A DNA stretch of 64,000 bases from assembly GCF_007829335.1 (NCBI RefSeq), contig NZ_VIWO01000002.1, positions 826,096 through 890,095 of the forward strand. Reading direction: 5' to 3'. Made by a program: the position numbers and the translations under genes. The notes beneath the pieces were generated by a model. The model ran no database searches. It was not told the origin of the DNA and saw nothing but the letters and a program-made list of their open reading frames with translations. This document shows, piece by piece, positions 9,142 to 17,733 of the stretch; the stretch's first letter is position 1, and each line of letters begins with the position of its first letter. The stretch comes from Chitinophaga polysaccharea. GTDB lineage: Bacteria; Bacteroidota; Bacteroidia; Chitinophagales; Chitinophagaceae.

Positions 9142-10550
9142 GACTTTCTTAATTGTATGGTAAATATAGTTCCTTTCCCGGGTGTGCTTTCCGCGCTGAT
9201 GGATCCCTGCAGGCGTTCTACCAGCTTTTTCACATGGCTTAATCCCAGCCCATGCCCCTTCACTTCGTGAAGGTCGCCATGCGGTACGCGATAGAACCTA
9301 TCAAAAATATAAGGCAGGTGTTGTTTTTCAATACCGACCCCCTGGTCTTCTATAAAAAAAAGATAGTACAGTTCATTCTCTCTTACCTGCAAAGAGATCC
9401 GCTTTTTCCCTGTAATCGTATATTTAATGGCGTTATCCAGCAGGTTGGAAAAAATTGTTTTTAAGGCCACCGGATAAGTATGTAACTGATCTCTGCTGAT
9501 TTGAATATCCAGTTGGATATCTACGCCCGGCAGGCCAAGAAAACGTTGGGTGACGGCTTTCAGCAGGGCAGTCAGTGAAATATCCTCCCCCGCACCGGTC
9601 AAATCGTCATCTCCATCTTCCAGCCTGGTCAGGGCCATAATATTGTCGACCAGCCCCTGTAACTTATGGATTTCATCCTTCCCGAGGCGAAGATAGCGCT
9701 CCGTCTTTCCGGCGTCATTCATCCCTCCGAAAGACAGCAATGCCTCATTGGTGGCTCTCAGGATCGCCACTGGCGTTTTCAGCTCATGGGTGATATTACT
9801 GATAAAATCATTCTTCATCACTTCCAGCTTCTTTTGCCGGACAATAATCCGCCATAAAGTCCAGATACAGCCAATGATCAGCAATACGAGGAAAAAAGAA
9901 AGTACAATAGGCCAAAGGATTTTAAACAGCAACAGGTTATTGATGCCCTCAAAATGTACTACCAGCAACATGTTTTTTTGCTTCCGCACCACGGGCAACG
10001 TCACAAATCCTGTCTGCTGACCTGTTGGCGCAAAAGAGATGCTGAAAGGTAATGTAATGTGCCTGTTTTCCAGTTCTTTCCTGTAATTAACGGCTAACAG
10101 TGCGGTATCTATTTCCACCAGGTTGGACAAGGAAAATACGTTGGCAATCAGCTTTGTTACATTCAGACCGGTGCTCTCTGGTTGGATTTCTCTTTCGATA
10201 AGGGTATCCCTTCCTTCAACCTCAGCTTCGTGTGAAATGACCTTAATGCCAGGCTGGGACCGGGCTCTGGTGAGCAGCGAATCGAACATCCTGCTATCTC
10301 CCCTGTTGATACTTACACTGCTACTCACGCTGAACTGCCGATTGCCGTATTGCTTTTCGCCGGGGTTAAGCGTCTTCACCGATTCTACCAACGTCACATC
10401 ATGGGCCTTTTGCAGGGCGTCTGACGCTATCTGCCGGAAACTGGTTTCCTGGCTGATATAGGACGTGCGTAACCAGTACAGCTGAAAAGTCAGTACAGCC
10501 AATGCGGTGGGAATAACGATCCACCAGATACGCCGGATAATAGTGTCCAT
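9138..10550 (-). CDS. Sensor histidine kinase (HisKA/HATPase)
   Basis: 470-aa inner-membrane kinase. First transmembrane helix about residues 8-27, a periplasmic sensor of about 180 residues with no recognised domain, second helix about 210-235, then HisKA with the H-box FISNITHELKTP (His255). The HATPase domain shows NLLDNAIKYT, GVGIEKQHL and GHGLGLSHVKKL. It phosphorylates the regulator encoded 4 bp downstream. A TACATTTG -7-like element lies 5 bp before the ATG, which would give a nearly leaderless message; there is no clear -33 box, so this is tentative. TTAACAG direct repeats about 40 bp upstream suggest autoregulation. Confidence 0.95.
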   Translation of the reverse strand: MDTIIRRIWWIVIPTALAVLTFQLYWLRTSYISQETSFRQIASDALQKAHDVTLVESVKTLNPGEKQYGNRQFSVSSSVSINRGDSRMFDSLLTRARSQPGIKVISHEAEVEGRDTLIEREIQPESTGLNVTKLIANVFSLSNLVEIDTALLAVNYRKELENRHITLPFSISFAPTGQQTGFVTLPVVRKQKNMLLVVHFEGINNLLLFKILWPIVLSFFLVLLIIGCIWTLWRIIVRQKKLEVMKNDFISNITHELKTPVAILRATNEALLSFGGMNDAGKTERYLRLGKDEIHKLQGLVDNIMALTRLEDGDDDLTGAGEDISLTALLKAVTQRFLGLPGVDIQLDIQISRDQLHTYPVALKTIFSNLLDNAIKYTITGKKRISLQVRENELYYLFFIEDQGVGIEKQHLPYIFDRFYRVPHGDLHEVKGHGLGLSHVKKLVERLQGSISAESTPGKGTIFTIQLRKS

Positions 10551-10591
10551 TTAGCAAATGTAGTGGATGCCGGGGAGGGTGAAAAGGAATT

Positions 10592-10608
10592 TTAACAGTG
10601 ATTAACAG
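10592..10608. promoter_or_regulatory. Putative response-regulator direct repeat upstream of the kinase operon
   Basis: Two identical TTAACAG half-sites with a period of exactly 10 bp (TTAACAGTGATTAACAG), 42 bp upstream of the kinase start. The spacing of one helical turn is typical of OmpR-family tandem binding. A similar pair lies in front of the beta-barrel gene at 8423-8440. Function inferred. Confidence 0.5.
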
Positions 10609-10734
10609 TTTTGCAAGAAACATTAAGAGTAGGTGGCTCCTGTAAGCAATGACGCGTTTTTCTAAGCAGCTACCTAGTTAAAACCCTCCTGTAGTCGCGC
10701 AGTTCATAATCTTACAATAGTTGCTCTTAGACAA

Positions 10735-10765
10735 GCGTGATACATTTCTTTGAATTGTATCACGC
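10735..10765 (-). terminator. Hairpin terminator after the terpene synthase (GCGTGATACA family)
   Basis: 10-bp perfect stem GCGTGATACA / TGTATCACGC with an 11-nt loop, about 100 bp downstream of the terpene synthase stop on the minus strand. The stem is almost the same as in the hairpins at 11893-11927 and 17734-17768. No strong T tract follows, so termination is probable but unproven. Confidence 0.55.
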
Positions 10766-10867
10766 CGGTATCCCCAATTGAAACACATCCAACTGTTGGT
10801 GGCCTAAAGAGCGAAAAAAACTTAGGATATAACCGACCAGGAGGAAAACTGACACTTTCCTCCTGGT

Positions 10868-11812
10868 TCATATTACCCGTTCAGCACTACTTTCTTCATA
10901 TCGCATGGTGTAATTATACCAGTCCAGGTGACCAGCAGCCATCCACTCCAAGCCTTGTATATATTCTTCTACTGCCTGTTGCCAAACTCCAAAATCCGGC
11001 AAGGATGACCGTATCGTCATGAACGCCTGTATGTCATGATCATGTTGTGCGATAGTAGCTTCAATCGCCTCTTCCAAAGAACACTTATTTGCATGTTGGA
11101 TAATTAACACCAGGTTCGTAGCTTCAAGCCCCCGCTCCCTCGCAAGGGAAAGGCAGTCATTTGACCAGGCAGTGAAACGGTTGGTAAGTAAAATTAAACG
11201 TTGTATATCGGGATGGTCCAGTACAAACGGCGGCAATATCCGGTTCATGGCAATTTCCAGCAGGTCTGTCACCGCAAACATGGCCGATGTGCGTGTCCTC
11301 AACACCATATACGATTCTACAGAAGGATAGGCAATGAGCTTGCCATGATTATAGGATTGCTCGTCCTCCATGGCCTTGAAATAATCCGCCATATGTTCAA
11401 TGAACCGTTTCCTCCAGACAGGGGTAACATATGAGACCAACTCTGAAGAGAAAAGCGCTAGTTGCTTCATTATTTCATTATTTCTGACAACCGATTCCCC
11501 TTCCAATATCGCCAACGCTTCCTGCGATATCTGGCGAAGCTCCCCGGGGGACCAGGGGCCAAAAAAATCATCATGAGCAAAAATCCATAGGAAAAACCGA
11601 CTAAGAGGTATCAGCCGGTCCAAACTGGCCTGCGGAAAGAACCGGGGGCCCAGGCCGCCAAAGCGGGAGTGTCTATACCTGTTCAGCAAAGCTTTCGGCA
11701 AACAGGTATATTCCTCTATCCATTTCTGTACTTCGTTTTCAACAAAAGGAGCATGTGGACTGACACTGCAGGGAAAAGGATAGCGTAGTCTGAGGATTAG
11801 TTGGGTTTTCAT
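10868..11812 (-). CDS. Class I terpene synthase (terpene cyclase-like 2 family)
   Basis: 314-aa soluble bacterial terpene cyclase; the family ionises a prenyl diphosphate (usually farnesyl- or geranylgeranyl-PP) with three Mg ions and cyclises it. All hallmarks are visible: an acidic metal motif HDDFF (Asp81, Asp82), an effector/pyrophosphate-sensor Arg around LRTRTSAM (172-174), the NSE triad NDCLSLARE (Asn218, Ser222, Glu226) and a C-terminal RY pair (304-305). It is flanked by intergenic hairpins on both sides and stands alone, with no prenyl diphosphate synthase or P450 nearby. Product cannot be predicted from sequence alone; a sesquiterpene is the most common outcome for this size. Confidence 0.9.
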   Translation of the reverse strand: MKTQLILRLRYPFPCSVSPHAPFVENEVQKWIEEYTCLPKALLNRYRHSRFGGLGPRFFPQASLDRLIPLSRFFLWIFAHDDFFGPWSPGELRQISQEALAILEGESVVRNNEIMKQLALFSSELVSYVTPVWRKRFIEHMADYFKAMEDEQSYNHGKLIAYPSVESYMVLRTRTSAMFAVTDLLEIAMNRILPPFVLDHPDIQRLILLTNRFTAWSNDCLSLARERGLEATNLVLIIQHANKCSLEEAIEATIAQHDHDIQAFMTIRSSLPDFGVWQQAVEEYIQGLEWMAAGHLDWYNYTMRYEESSAERVI

Positions 11813-11892
11813 AAGAGATGATTATCTCTAAACTTAAAACCTTCCACTGCGATAATTATGCAGTTTCTGATCTCCCGATATCTGCACATAGA

Positions 11893-11927
11893 AAGCGTGA
11901 TACATCCAAAAGGAATGTATCACGCTT
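11893..11927 (-). terminator. Hairpin terminator after the phospholipase D-like gene (GCGTGATACA family)
   Basis: 13-bp perfect stem AAGCGTGATACAT / ATGTATCACGCTT with a 9-nt loop, 33 bp beyond the stop of the minus-strand phospholipase D-like gene. It shares its stem sequence with the hairpins at 10735 and 17734. Confidence 0.65.
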
Positions 11928-11960
11928 CGCGATTTTCAAATGAACATACGCCGTAATTAA

Positions 11961-13718
11961 TTATTCTGCTTTTGCCGCCTTTTTGGCCTTGGGCTTAGGT
12001 GCAGCTTTGGGCTTAGGCTCAGGTTTGGAGTTCTGTAGAGCCGCTTGCTTAAAGTACCAATCCTGCCATACATCCGTCGTTTTCAGCCCATGATAGGCAT
12101 CTGCCATGGATGGACTGCTCTGTAAGATATACCTCCACCGGTAATGGTCGTATACATCCATTACGTGTACAACATAAGCGTTTGCCAGTTCTTTGTTGCC
12201 TTTAATGATCAGCAGGTTTTCATCATTGGCGTAAGATGCCTTGTAGCCTAAATTGTGGCTGCCGGTAATCACTACCGGATTGTCGCCGTAGGCGTCAATT
12301 ACCACGATTTTATCGTGAATGATAGCATGCGCAAAATTGGAGGCCTTCAACAATTCCTGTTCCCAGTAAGAAAACTGGTCTTTGATATTTGACGCAGCCA
12401 CCACAGTATCTATCTTATTTGATTCGCTGGCCAGCAAACTGGTATTGTAGTCGTTGACAGCCTTGGCATCGGTAGCGGCGCCACGGATATATAACTTAGG
12501 GTTAGCCTGTTGAATTTCCAACGCCTTGGTTAATATGCTGGGCGAGCCGGGTTGGAAAGCGAGGAATTGAATGGACTTCTGCGCTTTTTCCATCAGCTCA
12601 AACACCTCTGCCATATCACCAGGTGCTGCCGGGTTGCTGGCAGGCTTTGTTTTCTTGGTGGTATTCGGAGAAAACCAGCAATCAATTTTTGTTGGAGCGA
12701 TGTTAACAGGATGTACTTCGTCATTGTTTGTCCGGAAGTCAGCGCTTTGTTCGGCATCATCAGCCTTCAGTGCTTTCCAGTAATCCAGGTAGCTTTTAGC
12801 TAATTCAGGTGAGGTAATGAGAATAGCATTGTTAGTTTGTGCACACATGCCGGTATATGTCCAGTTGGTGCTTCCCGATAATACCTTTTCTGCTTTTCCC
12901 TGGCTATTTACATACACCAGGAATTTATTATGGCCGATATGCCCGTTGCCCAATATCCTGTCGGTAATATCGATACCGGCATCGTGCAATCTTCTACGGG
13001 AAGACCTTTGATCTTCCGGAAGGTTGTCTTCATTTGTGTTGGGATCATCGTCGCCATTAGCGCCGGCATTCGACAAGATGATATGTAATTTCTTCCCAAG
13101 GCTTAATAAGCCATCTATGAGCTCCGGATCATTCAGCTCATACAACGCCGCATAGCACTCCCCTCCTTTTGTTTTCACTTCCTGGATGATTTCCATCAGG
13201 GCATCTTTAATCTGTCCCATCAGGCGATTCCGCAATTCATTACCCGGTGTTTGAATGCTGGTCATCAATTTAGGACTGCTGGGGGTATGATTAGGCCCCT
13301 CAATGGCGTGCGACACCGATTGGGTGGAAATAATCCCCCTGTTGAAATAAGCTTTGATGTTGCCGCTGCCGGGCGATAGGGTCACTTCATTGGTATGCAG
13401 ATGCAGCGATTTATCTGCTATCTGTTTCAGGTTTCCGGGAGTACCTACCATGGGAATAACGTTGTAGCTGTAAGTCTTTCCCCTGGTAGCCGTAAAATCA
13501 CGCCAGTTAAATTTCTGAACAGGCCAGATACTCGTGTCCTGCGCCTTCCATTGTTCGTTTTTCTGGTTTTCAAAACCTACCCAGGCCGGGAGTATAGTAG
13601 CTACTCCAGTAGCTTTGTCGATCCGTTCCAGGCAAAAACCCAGGCATTGGGGAATTTTCTGATCATAGGACCATCTGATAAACGCCAGGTCATTATTGGC
13701 GTAAGCTTGTGCGTACAT
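11961..13718 (-). CDS. Phospholipase D-like domain protein (two HKD motifs)
   Basis: 585-aa protein of the PLD superfamily (phosphodiesterases of lipids or nucleic acids). Two catalytic half-sites: HNK at 263-265 followed by SGSTNWTYTG, and HDK at 468-470 followed by ITGSHNLGYKASYANDEN. Both have the His-x-Lys and downstream Asn/Ser pattern. Residues 1-140 form a domain I do not recognise (possibly beta-rich), and the C-terminus is a low-complexity Pro/Lys/Ala tail (KPEPKPKAAPKPKAKKAAKA). No signal peptide is evident, so it may be cytoplasmic or leave by a non-Sec route. Single gene with its own terminator hairpin; the substrate could be lipid or DNA. Confidence 0.87.
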   Translation of the reverse strand: MYAQAYANNDLAFIRWSYDQKIPQCLGFCLERIDKATGVATILPAWVGFENQKNEQWKAQDTSIWPVQKFNWRDFTATRGKTYSYNVIPMVGTPGNLKQIADKSLHLHTNEVTLSPGSGNIKAYFNRGIISTQSVSHAIEGPNHTPSSPKLMTSIQTPGNELRNRLMGQIKDALMEIIQEVKTKGGECYAALYELNDPELIDGLLSLGKKLHIILSNAGANGDDDPNTNEDNLPEDQRSSRRRLHDAGIDITDRILGNGHIGHNKFLVYVNSQGKAEKVLSGSTNWTYTGMCAQTNNAILITSPELAKSYLDYWKALKADDAEQSADFRTNNDEVHPVNIAPTKIDCWFSPNTTKKTKPASNPAAPGDMAEVFELMEKAQKSIQFLAFQPGSPSILTKALEIQQANPKLYIRGAATDAKAVNDYNTSLLASESNKIDTVVAASNIKDQFSYWEQELLKASNFAHAIIHDKIVVIDAYGDNPVVITGSHNLGYKASYANDENLLIIKGNKELANAYVVHVMDVYDHYRWRYILQSSPSMADAYHGLKTTDVWQDWYFKQAALQNSKPEPKPKAAPKPKAKKAAKAE

Positions 13719-14185
13719 AAAAGAAATTTTAAGGAGTTAATAAATCGAATGATGATCATCAGGATATGACATACGAATCACGGACAGGTATTTCCTATCA
13801 GTTTAGGTATAATGCTTAGTAAGCTCAGGATTACATTGGGGCTTATGTAGACTGGTTTTTTGAGGTGATGACTGCTTGCTCCTTCCAGTGATGCTATATT
13901 TTATCCGTTTTACGACAAATCCGTATCTATGGTATAGCAGATTGATACTGGCACCAATTTATAACTAATTAGTGAAATGGCACATTAATTTTTAAGAGAA
14001 GGGCAATGAAGATGATTAATCGCTTCTCTTCATCAAAGAAATTGATATTCAATAATATCGGTCATAAATATTATTTTTTTCCATAAAAAATCTTACCTTA
14101 GCATGCAATATTGAGCCCCATCCTTCACCCTGTCAGTCGTCGTCTTTGACTTGATCTATTATTTATTATTATAAAAACAATTTTT
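13719..14185. other. Divergent intergenic region between the PLD-like and lipoprotein genes
   Basis: About 470 bp, AT-rich toward the right side. An AAGGAG-like stretch precedes the PLD-like start on the minus strand. It must contain the promoters of both flanking genes, but no exact TAnnTTTG match with a proper -33 box was found. Nothing else recognised. Confidence 0.5.
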
Positions 14186-14755
14186 ATGAGAACGATGTAT
14201 CTTTTCGTATCGATTGCTTTTTTGGTAGCCTGTACTTCCAGCCCCAACAAATCAGCAACGGAAGCTGTAAAGACAACCGGTTCTGAGTTGGCAAAACAGG
14301 AAGTCCTGAAGTATCCGTACATGGCGGCTTATTCTTCAGATTTTGAGATCGGTCCTGCAAAAAATGCACTAACACTGCTTGAATTGTACCAAAACTGGGA
14401 CAACAATACCCTCGACAATTCAAGGAATTCTTTCGCGGAAAATGACACCATGTTTTTTGCAGATGGTAGTATGTTTGCCGGTAATCGGGACAGTCTCTTT
14501 GTTATTGCCAAGAAGATGAGAGGACAGATGGGCACTGTGGTTGATTCTATTCATGCCTGGGTACCTCTCAGAAGCAAGGACAAAAAGGAAAACTGGGTAA
14601 TCATATGGACCAGGGAGATTTCAACAGACGCCAAAGGCAAAAAGGCAGCCAGGGAACTGCAGGAAACATGGCGATTTGATGAAAATGGGAAAGTGAATCT
14701 GATGTATCAATACGCCCAGCTTCCACCTAAAATGCCGCCAATGATGAAGAAATAG
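14186..14755 (+). CDS. Small lipoprotein, possible NTF2/SnoaL-like fold
   Basis: 189-aa predicted lipoprotein. The N-terminus is a short lipoprotein signal with a lipobox (FLVACTS, Cys16). The remainder has the layout of NTF2-like proteins: an initial helix (LTLLELYQNWDNN), a segment reading ENDTMFFADGSMFAGNRDSL, then a beta-rich half with HAWVPLRSKDKKENWVIIW and ETWRFDENGKV. That is typical of nuclear-transport-factor-2-like proteins of Bacteroidetes. The fold call is a judgement from pattern only; function unknown. It is followed by a clear terminator and is probably monocistronic. Confidence 0.8.
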   Translation: MRTMYLFVSIAFLVACTSSPNKSATEAVKTTGSELAKQEVLKYPYMAAYSSDFEIGPAKNALTLLELYQNWDNNTLDNSRNSFAENDTMFFADGSMFAGNRDSLFVIAKKMRGQMGTVVDSIHAWVPLRSKDKKENWVIIWTREISTDAKGKKAARELQETWRFDENGKVNLMYQYAQLPPKMPPMMKK

Positions 14756-15059
14756 GATATCATGGCTTACCATATAAGCACCAGGCCCGGCAAAGTATGT
14801 TGCCGGGCTTTTTATATGCCTGTATATGAACCAAAGTTCATTTAACATTGCTATTCCAACCTCTCAAATCAAATACAAATGATAGTTTGCTATCCTACCC
14901 GACTAGTCATCGCGATTTTATTGGCGGCTCTTTTCTTTCTTTTACTACCCCCCTGTATGGGATACGCCCTGGTCATCTGAAACCACCTGGTTCGGCAGTG
15001 GCAGTGGCGCCAGTCCATGGTTTACGATACCTTCCTGGCAGCCGGTGGTGGCTTGTTCT
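14756..15059. other. Intergenic region with terminator and a degenerate small ORF
   Basis: After the terminator, an ATG at 14879 opens a 33-codon hydrophobic frame (LVIAILLAALFFLLLPP) that stops at TGA. A second frame then runs into RQSMVYDTFLAAGGGLFFKW just before the convergent DHFR-like gene. This looks like debris of a small membrane protein, but I cannot assign it. Confidence 0.3.
14785..14815 (+). terminator. Rho-independent terminator after the lipoprotein gene
   Basis: Stem GCCCGGCA / TGCCGGGC with a short loop and a following run of five T, 30 bp after the lipoprotein stop on the plus strand. Confidence 0.88.
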
Positions 15060-15653
15060 TCAAATGGTAAGATCTCCTGTCACCACCTCACCTGCACGTT
15101 TGTAGCTGGCTATGATCACTCCTTTTGAGGTTACCAGGCTTTCTGTTAACGTAAATGCTGCCGGGATAGCGCCATTATCGAACAGCTTCTTTCCTTCGCC
15201 AAGCACCAACGGGTAAATTTTTAGCCGGAGCTCATCTACCAGGTCATGTTTCAACAACAGCTGAATGAGCTGACTACTGCCCCATACCTGGATGTCTGCA
15301 CCATCAGAATGTTTCAGCTTTTCGATATCTGCCGGATTTTTGAGAACCACGGTATTTTTCCAGTCTGATTCCCCGATGGTCTGCGACAGGACGTATTTGG
15401 TGCCTTCATTGATGCCAGGCCAAAAGTCGGCATGGTGAGGCCAGTAGGCAGCAAAAATATCAAACGTTTTTCTACCCAACAGATAATCCGTCTGCTTCAA
15501 CTCCTCCATCATGACTTTGCCGAAATCCTCGTCGCCATAAGATGCCGTCCAGCCGCCATATTTGAAGCCGCCTGCTGTATCTTCCTGTGGGCCGCCGGGA
15601 GCCTGCATCACACCATCCAGCGTAATCATCGACAATACAATTATTTTTCTCAT
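15060..15653 (-). CDS. Dihydrofolate reductase family protein (RibD C-terminal-like)
   Basis: 197-aa reductase-like protein of the YyaP/YwjB type, related to the RibD C-terminal domain. Visible features: start KIIVLSMITLDGVMQAPGG, TDYLLGRKTFDIFAAYWP (NADPH-binding loop region), VWGSSQLIQLLLKHDLVDEL and LKIYPLVLGEGKKLF, all standard for the family. Likely an NAD(P)H-dependent reductase of unknown substrate. Such genes are widely distributed as singletons. It lies 47 bp downstream of the alpha/beta hydrolase on the same strand, so the two may be cotranscribed. Confidence 0.9.
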   Translation of the reverse strand: MRKIIVLSMITLDGVMQAPGGPQEDTAGGFKYGGWTASYGDEDFGKVMMEELKQTDYLLGRKTFDIFAAYWPHHADFWPGINEGTKYVLSQTIGESDWKNTVVLKNPADIEKLKHSDGADIQVWGSSQLIQLLLKHDLVDELRLKIYPLVLGEGKKLFDNGAIPAAFTLTESLVTSKGVIIASYKRAGEVVTGDLTI

Positions 15654-15700
15654 GTTATTCGCTTTTTGCCAGTTAAGATAAAAGTGATTATGCGATACCG

Positions 15701-16564
15701 TTATTTTAGAAAATCGTTCAGGTAGTGCAGTATGGTGGTTGTCTGCATCATCAGGGTAACATGGCTTTGTCCGGGAACAATGGCCAATTGCGATGCCGGC
15801 ATTTTGCCCATATCCGCAGCAACAGCGCCTCCCAATAATTGATATGTTTTTATCAGCTCAATTTTATCCAGCCCGTCATTGTCGCCGGATATGATTAACA
15901 CCGGTGCCGCAATCTTCGAAATATTGGCATCCCCAAAGTCAAATGGTACAGCGGCGGAAGCAATCATCTGCTCCAGGAATTTTGTCCATTTTGTTTTATC
16001 GGGAGCTACTGCATCGTATGCCGTTTGCATAGGCGTGTTGGTAAAAAGTGCTGGCTTCATTTGCTTAAACGCACTGTTTATTTCAGGGAGCCAGCCGCTG
16101 CTTTTATAGGTAGCAGAAATGATGACTAATTTTCTTAACCGTTTAGGGCTTTGTATCGCAAATTTGTATGCCACTGCGCCACCAAAACTATATCCTGCAA
16201 CATCCGCGCTGTCAATCTTCAGGTAATCCATTACGCCTTCCACATCACTGGCCAAAGTAGCATGCGATAATTTTCTTTCGGAAAACGGCGTATGCCCATG
16301 TCCCTGCAATTCGATGGCAATTACCTTCCTGGTTTTTGACAGCTCAGGGATCAATTGGCTCCAGTTGGTACCAATTGTCATAAAAGCGCCGTGTAGCAAA
16401 ATGAGGGGCGTGCCCTCGCCATATACTTCATAATAAACGTTGAGACCATTAACAGGTGCGTAGCCACTTTGAGAAGGTTTGATTTGTCCGTTCGATTGCG
16501 ATGCTGTAAACATAATGATGGCAATTAATAATATTGATTTAAGAGGATGGAATAAATTTTTCAT
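15701..16564 (-). CDS. Exported alpha/beta hydrolase
   Basis: 287-aa hydrolase with a signal peptide (ILLIAIIMFTASQSNGQ), hence periplasmic or secreted. Core motifs: oxyanion loop LILLHGAF, nucleophile elbow GYSFGG (Ser126), an acid in ISGDNDG and the catalytic His in PGQSHVTLM. The pattern ELQGHGHTPFSERKL is typical of the epoxide-hydrolase/haloperoxidase-like branch. Substrate unknown. Upstream of the DHFR-like gene on the same strand. The ATG at 16564 gives a well-formed signal peptide. Confidence 0.92.
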   Translation of the reverse strand: MKNLFHPLKSILLIAIIMFTASQSNGQIKPSQSGYAPVNGLNVYYEVYGEGTPLILLHGAFMTIGTNWSQLIPELSKTRKVIAIELQGHGHTPFSERKLSHATLASDVEGVMDYLKIDSADVAGYSFGGAVAYKFAIQSPKRLRKLVIISATYKSSGWLPEINSAFKQMKPALFTNTPMQTAYDAVAPDKTKWTKFLEQMIASAAVPFDFGDANISKIAAPVLIISGDNDGLDKIELIKTYQLLGGAVAADMGKMPASQLAIVPGQSHVTLMMQTTTILHYLNDFLK

Positions 16565-16724
16565 GACGCTATTTAAATTTTAGTTTGAATTTCTTTGACA
16601 ACACAAAGATGAAACTCATTTCAGAATTTGACCCGGTGCAAAAGCGTCAACTTGAGGGGTGAATTCCGTCAAAAATCCCCGGAATCTCGTATATTTATTT
16701 AACCAGTCACTTATTCGATATACT

Positions 16725-17258
16725 ATGTTACAGGAAAATAAAAACCATCAATCTACGCCTGCCTCCCCTGCTGCAACACCTACCCAGCATCTGTTGGGAG
16801 TGGCCATGCCCGCGGTTCAGCCGCTTCAGAAAAAACGGAGTACTCTCCAGGAGGATGAACCCGTTCAAATGAAAGCTCTTTCAGATGAGCCTGCCAGGGC
16901 GACAGTAAAACCATTTCAGCTAAAGGCAAATAATTCGGAGCTTCCGGATCAGTTAAAAACGGGGATTGAAAACCTCTCCGGTTTTTCCATGGACGATGTG
17001 AAAGTGCACTACAACTCCGATAAACCAGCTCAGCTACAGGCTTTCGCCTATGCACAGGGCAATGATATACATATCGGACCAGGGCAGGAAAAGCATTTGC
17101 CGCATGAAGCCTGGCATGTGGTGCAGCAAAAGCAGGGAAGGGTAGCCGCCAATTTACAGATGAAAGGCGCTATGATCAATGATGACTCATCGCTTGAAAA
17201 AGAAGCGGATACGATGGGAGAAAAGGCCGTTGGACTAAATGGCGCCGGCAAAGGCTAA
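16725..17258 (+). CDS. eCIS-core (DUF4157) domain protein with HExxH motif
   Basis: 177-aa protein. After a disordered, Pro/Ala/Gln-rich N-terminus (about 1-72), residues 73-165 match the DUF4157/eCIS-core domain: LPDQLKTGIENLSGFSMDD, VKVHYNSDKPAQLQAFAYAQG, the zinc-protease-like HEAWH (127-131) and a downstream LEKEAD. In the family this domain marks cargo or toxins associated with extracellular contractile injection systems, or self-processing peptidases. Here nothing follows it, so it lacks a C-terminal toxin domain, and no eCIS structural gene is in the window. The frame is open from 16659, but ATG 16725 (MLQENKNHQ) is the start usual for such proteins. Confidence 0.83.
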   Translation: MLQENKNHQSTPASPAATPTQHLLGVAMPAVQPLQKKRSTLQEDEPVQMKALSDEPARATVKPFQLKANNSELPDQLKTGIENLSGFSMDDVKVHYNSDKPAQLQAFAYAQGNDIHIGPGQEKHLPHEAWHVVQQKQGRVAANLQMKGAMINDDSSLEKEADTMGEKAVGLNGAGKG

Positions 17259-17333
17259 ACTGGAAGCCGGTTCTCCGGACGGAATAGAAGGTCTAAAGGA
17301 CGCTAAATTTGATTATTTAAATGCCAGAAAATT

Positions 17334-17726
17334 ATGTGGTCGTACCTCTACTGGTACTATGAGATACGGGGCAACGCAACTTATAACCAAAAAATATTAA
17401 CGAGCGAGGTGCTTAATGTGTTGGAAAACACGGGGAAATTGTGCCGGACGGCCCATCAGCAATTCAGTAACCTGGAAAATTTCCCATGGATTAACATTGT
17501 TGCAGTCCATTCAAAAGATGGTAATTATGGCAGGGATGAGGATTTTAACAGTGAGTGGGTGAATTTAATTGCTGTCGTTGGATCGAAATCCAATCCTGAA
17601 AATGAAGCCTTGTACGTCACCCTGCTCACCCAGATTGCTGAAAACATACATTGGGAATTAATATTGGCGGGAGGTGATGATCACAATGAAAATATTGTTC
17701 TAAGGGAAAAATCAATAGCACAATAA
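17334..17726 (+). CDS. Hypothetical protein next to the eCIS-core gene
   Basis: 130-aa protein I do not recognise. Mixed composition rich in aromatic and acidic residues (YLYWYYEI, WINIVAVHSKDG, EDFNSEWVNLIAVVG, IAENIHWELILAGG, DDHNENIVL), no signal peptide or membrane segment; it looks like a small soluble alpha/beta protein. It lies 75 bp downstream of the DUF4157 gene on the same strand and ends just before a bidirectional terminator, so the two may form a unit. A chaperone, immunity or cargo partner is a guess from position only. An alternative ATG at 17320 is in another frame and stops early. Confidence 0.6.
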   Translation: MWSYLYWYYEIRGNATYNQKILTSEVLNVLENTGKLCRTAHQQFSNLENFPWINIVAVHSKDGNYGRDEDFNSEWVNLIAVVGSKSNPENEALYVTLLTQIAENIHWELILAGGDDHNENIVLREKSIAQ

Positions 17727-17733
17727 ATTAAAA

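Larger units (their letters stand above)
10551..10867. other. Intergenic region: kinase promoter side and terpene synthase 3' side
   Basis: No coding capacity recognised. It holds the putative response-regulator boxes (10592-10608), a TACATTTG element on the minus strand next to the kinase start (10555-10562), and the hairpin at 10735-10765 that serves the upstream minus-strand terpene synthase. Confidence 0.6.

Noticed and set aside
14879..15059. Small membrane protein gene before the DHFR-like gene
   Set aside because: The hydrophobic frame stops after 33 codons and continues only in another frame; no family support, so listed only as debris.
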